Part shown: one piece after another, positions 57,849 to 64,000 of the stretch
How the letters are laid out: every line of letters starts with the position of its first letter
Position numbering within the stretch: position 1 is the stretch's first letter
Assembly: GCF_004331175.1 (NCBI RefSeq)
Contig: NZ_SJOD01000006.1
Location: 124,001-188,000 of the forward strand
DNA: 64,000 nt
Reading direction: 5' to 3'
DNA from: Acinetobacter sp. ANC 4178
GTDB lineage: Bacteria > Pseudomonadota > Gammaproteobacteria > Pseudomonadales > Moraxellaceae
Position numbers and translations under genes: made by a program
Notes under the pieces: generated by a model
What the model was told of the DNA's origin: nothing
The model's input: the letters and a program-made list of their open reading frames with translations, nothing else
Databases searched by the model: none

Positions 57849-58190
57849 ATGCAATACCGTTGCCCAAAATGCCAAAGTCCGAAGATTATGCCTGTTGCTC
57901 AAGCCAATGCACCTACGGCACGCCCAGTTGTACCCAAAAGTCTGGTATTCCTTGTTCCTTCCATTTTTGTTTTGCTGCTTTTGGTGTTAATTAGCATCGC
58001 CATGTGGCTGTTTGGTAATGGCGCGGGTTCGACTCTGCAAATTGCAACGGTTGTGGTATTCGTGATCTGTGCTGTTGCAGGTTTCTTGTTTTACCGCGAT
58101 TTACCTGATTTCAAAATTTCAATGCAATCATTTATGCAATCCCAAAAGAAATGGAAATGCCGCGAATGCGAGCATGAGTGGGAAATCTAA
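57849..58190 (+). CDS. Small membrane protein with split zinc-ribbon motifs
   Basis: The 113-residue protein starts MQYRCPKCQSPKIMP. The N-terminal CPKC (Cys5, Cys8) and a C-terminal CREC (Cys104, Cys107 in KWKCRECEHEWEI) flank two membrane helices (about 33-57 and 63-83). Both ends lie on the same side of the membrane in this hairpin topology, so the four cysteines could join into one zinc site. GGAG precedes ATG 57849; a longer frame back to 57801 lacks a site. I do not recognise a characterised family. It follows the tRNA terminator and is convergent with czcD. Confidence 0.7.
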   Translation: MQYRCPKCQSPKIMPVAQANAPTARPVVPKSLVFLVPSIFVLLLLVLISIAMWLFGNGAGSTLQIATVVVFVICAVAGFLFYRDLPDFKISMQSFMQSQKKWKCRECEHEWEI

Positions 58191-58212
58191 TTGAATACAA
58201 CTTCACATCAGC

Positions 58213-59190
58213 TTAATGCTGATGTGAATGGTCATGTGTATCTTGGTCTGAGTGTACATGCGTTGGTGCTTCATGTTGATGAGTACCTTGCTGACTATGT
58301 GCATGTGCCAGACATTCATCATCTTCAATCTGTAAGGTCATTTCAGCAATACCATGTTGCTGATGCAGCATCGCGGAAGCTGCCTGATACAACTGCTTTT
58401 GATCAGCTTGTGGGGCGTAAAGATGTACGGTGAGATGAATATTTTTAGAACTGATGGCCCAGACCTTGAGTTGATGGATACTTTCAACCTTAGGCAATTG
58501 CAGTAAATCTTGGCGCAATTGCTCTATATCAATTTCTTCAGGTACCCCTTCCAATAAAATATTAATGCTCTGTTTGAGTAAAATCCATGTCCGTGGCAGA
58601 ACCCAAAAACCAATCAAGACCGCAATCAGCGTATCCACCCAAAACCATTGGGTAAAATAAATCACAATTGCCCCGATAATCACGCCGACTGAACCTAAGG
58701 CATCACTCAAAACCTCTAAATAAGCGCCTTTCACATTCAGACTTTCCTGCGCACTGGAAAACAAGATGCGCATGGAAATTAAATTAATGATCAAGCCAAT
58801 GACGGCCACGACCAGCATCCCCATACTTTGAATTTCTGGAGGATGGCTAAAACGCTGATAGGCTTCGTATAAAATATACATGGCCACCAAGAACAACATC
58901 AGCGCATTAAATAAAGCTGCTAGAATTTCGAAACGCTGATAACCAAAGGTGCGTTTGTTATCCGCAGGCAATTTGCCAATTTTAATGGCGACCAAAGCAA
59001 TCGCGAGTGCTGCTGCATCGGTAAACATATGTGCCGCATCCGAAAGCAATGCCAGACTCTGCGTGATAAAACCCGCAATGACTTCAATAATTAAAAAAAT
59101 ACTGGTCAGCGCTAAAGCGAAACTTAACTTCTTTGCATTTTTTTCAGTCACGGTTGCATGTGTATGATCATGCCCATGCGATCCACTCAT
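58213..59190 (-). CDS. czcD: CDF family zinc/cobalt/cadmium efflux protein CzcD
   Basis: The 325-residue cation diffusion facilitator has a His-rich N-terminus (GSHGHDHTHAT) and six membrane helices. The metal-site motifs are LLSDAAHMFTDAAALAIAL in helix 2 and LEVLSDALGSVGV in helix 5. A cytoplasmic domain and a second His-rich tail (HDHSHQH) follow. The HxxxD/DxxxD pattern is that of Zn-type CDF proteins, which use the proton gradient to export metal from the cytoplasm. ATG 59190 with AGAGG seven bases upstream is chosen over ATG 59208 and an earlier TTG. It neighbours czcA-type genes. Confidence 0.94.
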   Translation of the reverse strand: MSGSHGHDHTHATVTEKNAKKLSFALALTSIFLIIEVIAGFITQSLALLSDAAHMFTDAAALAIALVAIKIGKLPADNKRTFGYQRFEILAALFNALMLFLVAMYILYEAYQRFSHPPEIQSMGMLVVAVIGLIINLISMRILFSSAQESLNVKGAYLEVLSDALGSVGVIIGAIVIYFTQWFWVDTLIAVLIGFWVLPRTWILLKQSINILLEGVPEEIDIEQLRQDLLQLPKVESIHQLKVWAISSKNIHLTVHLYAPQADQKQLYQAASAMLHQQHGIAEMTLQIEDDECLAHAHSQQGTHQHEAPTHVHSDQDTHDHSHQH

Positions 59191-59271
59191 ATTGTTGCCT
59201 CTATTCATTCTTATTTCAGTCAACGTGGTCAGCTTCGACCTACACCCTATATTTTACTTTGCAGAATACAT

Positions 59272-59290
59272 GAAAATAATTATCATTTGC
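59272..59290. promoter_or_regulatory. Fur-like box upstream of the DUF4198-type gene
   Basis: GAAAATAATTATCATTTGC matches the 19-bp Fur consensus at 14 positions. It lies 67 bp before the start codon at 59357 and in the divergent region with czcD. Binding by another Fur-family regulator such as Zur is equally possible given the metal-efflux neighbours. Confidence 0.5.
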
Positions 59291-59356
59291 ATATTTGATT
59301 TATTGGCTACATCTTCACTCATCTTCTCGCATCATTTTTGAAATTGGAATTCTGTT

Positions 59357-60160
59357 ATGAAAAAAATTGTTATTCTTTCTGCGGTAATGCTGAGCAGCTA
59401 TAGTTTTGCACATGAACCTTATATCGCTCCATTGGCCTTTATCACGGACAACACCCAAGTTCCTATTATTGCAGCTTATGCAGAGCAAGCCTTACATGCA
59501 GAATATGCACTCCAAGATCCACAATTTACCATTATTCAACCCGACCAAAAGCAAACCACCTTACAGCCCACAACGACCTTAAAATCTGCCACCATCTTTG
59601 ATTTACCTCTACCCGAAAAAGGCACCTATACAGTTTTTGCCAAGACCAGTTACCCGATCCAATATGTTCAGCATAATAAACAATGGAAAATTTTAGCCGA
59701 TGCTACAGCAGATCAAGTCCCGCCTTTAAGTGAGCGTGATTATGTGATTGCTAGCGACTTTAAGGGCAAATTACCCAAAAAAGTAGACACCGTTCGTGAA
59801 TGGACCTTGCAGACTTATATCAGCAAACAATCGACTTCTGCGATTGCTGCGAGTTCAGCACCGATTCAAGTCAATTTTTCTACCCATCCAAATCAACTCA
59901 TCGCACAGCAAGCGGTTCAGCTCCAAATTCATAAAGCCAACAAACCTTTAGCTCAGGCTGAGTTAATGGTTCGTGCTCAAGGTGCTACTGAAGCTCAAGC
60001 ACTCAATATTCCTGTACAAAATAATGGCAGTGCCAATATTACTTTTCCACATGCAGGAAATTACTTGATTGAAGTGTCTGAAAAATTCGATAACAAAGCG
60101 ACGCCGAAAAATCAGTACGCCACGATTATCAGTGTCCATGTTGCTCAAGCAAATTCTTAA
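59357..60160 (+). CDS. DUF4198-like periplasmic protein
   Basis: The 267-residue precursor has a clear signal peptide (MKKIVILSAVMLSSYSFA) followed directly by HEPYIAP. That histidine-containing mature N-terminus is typical of DUF4198 proteins, related to NikM-like nickel/cobalt-binding proteins. A beta-rich first domain (about 20-170) precedes an Ig-like second domain (VNFSTHPNQLIAQQAVQLQI to NYLIEVSEKFDN). The function is unproven; a periplasmic metal-binding or TonB-receptor-associated role is inferred from relatives and from the Fur-like box upstream. It lies between czcD (divergent) and the convergent czcA. Confidence 0.7.
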   Translation: MKKIVILSAVMLSSYSFAHEPYIAPLAFITDNTQVPIIAAYAEQALHAEYALQDPQFTIIQPDQKQTTLQPTTTLKSATIFDLPLPEKGTYTVFAKTSYPIQYVQHNKQWKILADATADQVPPLSERDYVIASDFKGKLPKKVDTVREWTLQTYISKQSTSAIAASSAPIQVNFSTHPNQLIAQQAVQLQIHKANKPLAQAELMVRAQGATEAQALNIPVQNNGSANITFPHAGNYLIEVSEKFDNKATPKNQYATIISVHVAQANS

Positions 60161-60169
60161 GACTCAACA

Positions 60170-60206
60170 ATGCCTTGATTCAAAACGAATCAAGGCATCT
60201 TTCATT
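60170..60206 (+). terminator. Hairpin terminator after the DUF4198-like gene
   Basis: ATGCCTTGATTC and its exact reverse complement (12 bp, AAAAC loop, 60170-60198) are followed by CTTTCATTT, an imperfect T tract. It abuts the stop codon of convergent czcA. Confidence 0.72.
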
Positions 60207-63200
60207 TAAGGTGCTTTGGTTTCATGCATCCAACGATATAAAATTGGCAACAGCACCAAGGTCAGTATCGTCGAAGATAAAATCCCACCAATCACGACTG
60301 TTGCTAAAGGTCGTTGTACTTCCGCCCCTGTTCCTGTCGCCAAAGCCATGGGAATGAACCCCAATGAAGCAACACAAGCCGTCATCAACACGGGGCGTAA
60401 ACGCAAAATTGCACCTTGCCATGTAGCATGGTAAATATCTAAATGCTGTCTTAGCTCTTTGATAAAGGTCAGCATGACCAGACCATTCAAGACGGCAACA
60501 CCTGATAAAGCAATAAAACCTACACCTGCTGACATTGAAAGTGGAATATCACGCAACCATAAAGCAATCAAACCACCACACAGCGCAAATGGCACTCCAG
60601 TAAATACCAACAAGCTCTCTTTGATGTTATGAAACACGGCCATGAGTAGAATAAAAATTGCAATTAAAGCCAACGGAACTACCCAGAGCATCCGGTTTTT
60701 AGCCGAGATTAAATTTTCGAACTGCCCACCATAATCTAACCAATAACCTTCAGGTAAAGGCTGCTCTGCCAGCGTCGTTTGCAGCTCCTGTACAAATGAA
60801 CCCAAATCACGCCCTTCGACATTTGCGGTCACCACCATACGGCGTTTACCATCTTCACGACTCACTTGGTTAATCCCCAAAATAGTTTCAACTTTAGCCA
60901 CGTCTTGTAGTTGAATGAGTCCTCCATTTGCGGTTTGTAACGGTAATACGGCTAAATGTTCGGGCGTTCGCTGTGGGTCATCTAAACGAATGACAAAATC
61001 AAAGCGTCGATCACCTTGTAGAATTTGTCCAATATTTTGACCACCCACACTGGTCGCCACCAAATCTTGAATCGCTTTGACCGACAAACCATATTGCGCC
61101 GCTAAGGCTGGGTTCACCTCTACATTCAATAAAGGAAGACCACTAGTTTGCTCAACATTGACAGCCGTTGCGCCCGAAATCCGCTTAATTTTTTCTGCAA
61201 TCTGCGTCGCCTGCTGATTCAGCACCTGCATATCATCGCCAAAAATCTTGACCCCAACATCACTGCGTACACCAGAAATCAGCTCATTAAAACGCAGTTC
61301 AATCGGTTGAGAAAACTCACTGTTATTGCCTGGTAAAGTCGCCAGAAAAGCAATCATGCGTTGGCGTAACTCATCGAGGCTTTCTTTAGAGTCTGGCCAT
61401 TGCTCACGTGGCTTTAACAATACAATTGCATCGGAAATATTGGGGGGCATCACATCTGTTGCGACCTCTGCGGTTCCTGTACGGGCGAAAATTGCCTTAA
61501 TCTCTGGAAATTCTTTTAACAGTAACTTTTCAGTATTTTCCTGCATACGCAAAGACTGTTCTAAACCTGTACTCGGTGAACGCATTTGTTGTACCGCAAA
61601 ATCCCCTTCACTCAACTGCGGTGCGAATTCACTCCCGACCTGTGTGGCAAGTACACCTGTAAAAAATAAAATACACAAGGCAAGGGTCAGCACCAAAGCT
61701 TTGAATTCATACGCCCAATTCAGTAATCGCGTGTATTGCTGCTTCAGCCAGAGCATCCAGCGACTTTCCTTTTCCTTGATCTCTCCTGTGACCCATAATG
61801 CTACTGCGGCAGGGACAAAACTGATCGAGAGAAGAATGGCACCTATCAGGGCTAACACAACCGTCATTGCCATGGGGTGAAACAGTTTGGCTTCCACCCC
61901 AGACAGCGCAAAGATCGGGAAATACACCACCAAAATAATCAATTGACCAAAGATTAAGGGGCGTCGTGCCTGCTTCGCAGCTAAAAACACTTCCTGAAAC
62001 CGTTCAGAACGGGTGAGTAAACGTCGATGTCGATGCTGGGCTTCTGCTAATCTGCGAATACAGTTTTCCACAATCACCACAGCACCATCTACGATGATGC
62101 CGAAATCCAGTGCACCCAAACTCATCAAATTGGCACTAATGTTCTGTTGCGCCATTCCTGTTAAGGTAAATAGCATCGAAAGTGGAATCACACAGGCAGT
62201 GATGAGTGCAGCGCGAAAATTCCCCAGAAATAAAAACAAAATCACGATGACCAAAATCGCGCCTTCAACCAAATTTTTCTGTACGGTTTTTATCGCGCGA
62301 TCAACCAGACTGGTACGGTCATATACGGTTTCAATGACCACACCTTGAGGTAAAGACTGTTGTACTTGTTGCAGTTTGGCATCCACGGCTTGTGCGACGG
62401 TACGGCTATTCTCCCCCATCATCATCATGGCGATGCCCAATACCGTTTCTTCTCCGTTATAGGTTGCCGCACCTGTGCGTAAATCATGCCCTATGGACAC
62501 TGTGGCAACATCAGCCACCCGAATCGGAAAACCGTTTTTATTGGCAATATTCACATTTTGAATCGCGTCAATATCCGTCAGCGTTCCAGGCACTCGTACG
62601 GTGAGTTGCTGCCCATTCTGTTCAATAAAGCCCGCACCGCGGTTTTCATTATTTTCAGTCAGCGCAGTTTGTAACTCACTGAGTGGAATTTGCAATTGCT
62701 GTAAGCGCTGCAAATCTGGAGTGACCACATAGGTTTTGCTATAGCCGCCAATCGAGTTGACCTCTGCCACACCCGCCACACGTTGCAGTTGCGGACGGAC
62801 AATCCAGTCCTGAATTTCACGCAAATCCATCGCGCTATACGCCGTACCATCTGCCTTACGGGCATTCGGTTCTGCTTTAATCACCCATTGATAAATTTCA
62901 CCTAGCCCTGTGGAAATAGGCGACATGGTCGGAATAATGGCTTCGGGAAGTTCTGCCTGTGCTTCTTGTAGACGCTGATTGATCAACTGTCTTGCCCAGT
63001 AAATATCAGTGCCATCCTGAAAAATAATGGTGACCTGAGACAGACCATAACGTGAAATGGAACGGGTTTGCTGTAACTCAGGTAAACCTGCCATGGCATT
63101 TTCTATGGGATAGGTAATCCGTTGCTCGACCTCCAAAGCAGTAAAGCCTGTGGCTTGGGTATTAATTTGCACCTGCGTATTGGTAATATCGGGCACAGCA

Positions 63201-63388
63201 TCAATGGGCAATTGTTGATAACTGTAAATCCCGACCCCAATCCACGTCAGCACAAAGAGCATGACCCAAATGGCATTGCGAATAGAAAACTGAATAATAC
63301 GGTCAAACCATCCTTCTGGTGGAGGTAACCCGTCTGAAGTCAGCTGTGCTATTTCAACCTCAGGTGGAAGCGGTGGTTTAGTGTGCAT
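60206..63388 (-). CDS. czcA: CzcA-type heavy-metal RND efflux transporter
   Basis: The 1060-residue protein is the inner-membrane proton antiporter of a tripartite metal pump. It has the 12-helix RND layout with two large periplasmic loops. The helix-4 motif DFGIIVDGAVVIVEN (about 427-441) matches the divalent-cation (Co/Zn/Cd) HME-RND signature, not the Cu/Ag type. Near the N-terminus are PIDAVPDITNTQVQINT and GLPELQQTRSISRYGLSQV. ATG 63388 with GAGG six bases upstream is chosen over an in-frame GTG at 63400. It overlaps the end of the upstream adaptor gene by 11 bp, so translation is coupled. Confidence 0.95.
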   Translation of the reverse strand: MHTKPPLPPEVEIAQLTSDGLPPPEGWFDRIIQFSIRNAIWVMLFVLTWIGVGIYSYQQLPIDAVPDITNTQVQINTQATGFTALEVEQRITYPIENAMAGLPELQQTRSISRYGLSQVTIIFQDGTDIYWARQLINQRLQEAQAELPEAIIPTMSPISTGLGEIYQWVIKAEPNARKADGTAYSAMDLREIQDWIVRPQLQRVAGVAEVNSIGGYSKTYVVTPDLQRLQQLQIPLSELQTALTENNENRGAGFIEQNGQQLTVRVPGTLTDIDAIQNVNIANKNGFPIRVADVATVSIGHDLRTGAATYNGEETVLGIAMMMMGENSRTVAQAVDAKLQQVQQSLPQGVVIETVYDRTSLVDRAIKTVQKNLVEGAILVIVILFLFLGNFRAALITACVIPLSMLFTLTGMAQQNISANLMSLGALDFGIIVDGAVVIVENCIRRLAEAQHRHRRLLTRSERFQEVFLAAKQARRPLIFGQLIILVVYFPIFALSGVEAKLFHPMAMTVVLALIGAILLSISFVPAAVALWVTGEIKEKESRWMLWLKQQYTRLLNWAYEFKALVLTLALCILFFTGVLATQVGSEFAPQLSEGDFAVQQMRSPSTGLEQSLRMQENTEKLLLKEFPEIKAIFARTGTAEVATDVMPPNISDAIVLLKPREQWPDSKESLDELRQRMIAFLATLPGNNSEFSQPIELRFNELISGVRSDVGVKIFGDDMQVLNQQATQIAEKIKRISGATAVNVEQTSGLPLLNVEVNPALAAQYGLSVKAIQDLVATSVGGQNIGQILQGDRRFDFVIRLDDPQRTPEHLAVLPLQTANGGLIQLQDVAKVETILGINQVSREDGKRRMVVTANVEGRDLGSFVQELQTTLAEQPLPEGYWLDYGGQFENLISAKNRMLWVVPLALIAIFILLMAVFHNIKESLLVFTGVPFALCGGLIALWLRDIPLSMSAGVGFIALSGVAVLNGLVMLTFIKELRQHLDIYHATWQGAILRLRPVLMTACVASLGFIPMALATGTGAEVQRPLATVVIGGILSSTILTLVLLPILYRWMHETKAP

Positions 63389-64000
63389 GGCTCGCCTCAC
63401 CTTTTTCTAATTCGGACTTGAGTAAGAAGCTGCCTTGTGCTGCGTATTGTTGCCCCTTGTTTAAACCAGATTGCACCTCTATCCATTGACCATCGCTAGA
63501 GCGAGCACCCAAAGTCACAACTTGCGGCATAAATTCAATTTTTTGCCCATGCTGACTAGCCACAAATACTGCACTTTGCCCCTCAACTTGCTGTACCGCA
63601 CTGGTCAAAATACGTAAACCCTGTTGCGCCTGCTGCTGTTGTAACTGCACATTCACCATTAAATTTGGACGTAATTCTGCTGCATTGGATAAGACTTTTG
63701 CACGGACTTGTAGACGTCCCGTTTGCGCATCGGCCTGACTATTTAGGCTTTGAATTTGTGCCTTAAATACATTTCCAGTTTGTAAGGATTTAAACTCAAT
63801 ATTTTGATTTGGCACAATTTCAGCAAATTCACTGCTTGGCGCAATAAATTCCAGCCACAATTGATCCAACTGATCAATCACAAAGAGTTGATCTGCCAGT
63901 TGTACATTCTCGCCCACCACCAAATCTTTCTGACTGATTACACCTGCAATCGGTGCCTTTAACACATAACGCCCTTGGTTGTTCGCTTGGGCACCAAAAG
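63378..64000 (-). CDS. czcB: RND efflux periplasmic adaptor, CzcB-like (5' part outside window)
   Basis: The frame is open to the window edge, giving 207 residues of the C-terminal part. The visible sequence contains the lipoyl half-motif LKAPIAGVISQKDLVVGENV, the beta-barrel domain and the membrane-proximal domain. It ends in KGEASHAH with a terminal histidine pair. It should link CzcA to an outer-membrane factor (CzcC), presumably encoded further upstream. A GTG at 63965 is in frame, but coding sequence continues upstream (FGAQANNQGRYV), so it is not the true start. Confidence 0.88.
   Translation of the reverse strand, partial: FGAQANNQGRYVLKAPIAGVISQKDLVVGENVQLADQLFVIDQLDQLWLEFIAPSSEFAEIVPNQNIEFKSLQTGNVFKAQIQSLNSQADAQTGRLQVRAKVLSNAAELRPNLMVNVQLQQQQAQQGLRILTSAVQQVEGQSAVFVASQHGQKIEFMPQVVTLGARSSDGQWIEVQSGLNKGQQYAAQGSFLLKSELEKGEASHAH

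Noticed and set aside
57639..57902. Minus-strand ORF of 87 residues containing GIRTPVTAVKGRCPRPLDD
   Set aside because: It is the antisense translation of the tRNA-Glu gene, a well-known spurious peptide in genome annotations.
58191..58433. 80-residue plus-strand ORF after the zinc-ribbon gene
   Set aside because: It is antisense to the His-rich end of czcD, and its His/Asp-rich sequence is a by-product of that composition.
61326..61880. 184-residue plus-strand ORF opposite czcA
   Set aside because: It is a long shadow of a strongly conserved RND transporter, with no signal of independent coding.

Overview
The window is a stretch of chromosome from a gammaproteobacterium of the Moraxellaceae, almost certainly a species of Acinetobacter. 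The reasons are the AT-rich coding style, the comB/comC/comE/comF-type pilus and competence cluster, a SpoT with a degenerate synthetase domain, a division/cell-wall (dcw) cluster that starts at rsmH and stops at mraY, and a lipase foldase encoded upstream of its lipase. I see no insertion sequence, phage, CRISPR array, integron or rRNA operon. The species cannot be named from the sequence alone.

Layout. 1-2.4 kb: the 3' end of a TPR-containing glycosyltransferase, a TauE/SafE-type permease and truB. 2.6-5.8 kb: a lipase foldase followed by two tandem secreted lipases. 5.8-8.0 kb: the rpsP-rimM-trmD-rplS ribosome/tRNA operon. 8.1-15.8 kb: a minor-pilin and PilY1 operon (fimT/fimU, pilV, pilW, pilX, comC, comE, comF). 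16-20.9 kb: ispH, gmk, rpoZ, spoT and ridA. 21-22 kb: an iron-storage pair, bfd and bfr. 22-25.4 kb: a pilin locus with two pilin genes, a TfpZ-like accessory protein and a PglL/TfpO oligosaccharyltransferase. 25.6-28.8 kb: lemA plus two TPM-domain genes, and a predicted metal-dependent hydrolase. 29-35 kb: gltBD. 35.4-43.2 kb: pilMNOPQ-aroK-aroB-SPOR protein. 43.4-45.9 kb: ponA, divergent from pilM. 46-54 kb: rlmA and the dcw segment rsmH-ftsL-ftsI-murE-murF-mraY. 54-58.2 kb: sbp, an orphan secreted protein, gltX, tRNA-Ala, tRNA-Glu and a zinc-ribbon membrane protein. 58.2-64 kb: a metal-handling group (czcD, a DUF4198-type protein, czcA and a partial czcB-like gene).

How the genes work together. 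Three separate loci build one type IV pilus: the alignment/secretin complex PilMNOPQ, the tip and minor pilins with PilY1, and the major pilin with its glycosylation enzymes. The major pilin gene has a near-consensus sigma-54 promoter, as in the pseudomonad PilSR-controlled pilA genes. A second theme is the cell envelope: peptidoglycan precursor ligases, PBP3, PBP1a and FtsL. A third is metal homeostasis: bfd has a Fur-like box in its promoter, bfr lacks most ferroxidase ligands, and the czc-type efflux genes sit beside a possibly Fur-controlled periplasmic protein.

No clearly unprecedented system stands out. The best candidates for new biology are the two-pilin plus TfpZ plus PglL module, the tandem lipases sharing one foldase, the ferroxidase-deficient bacterioferritin, the hairpin-encoded leader extension of a minor prepilin, and two small uncharacterised genes at 55.6 and 57.8 kb.
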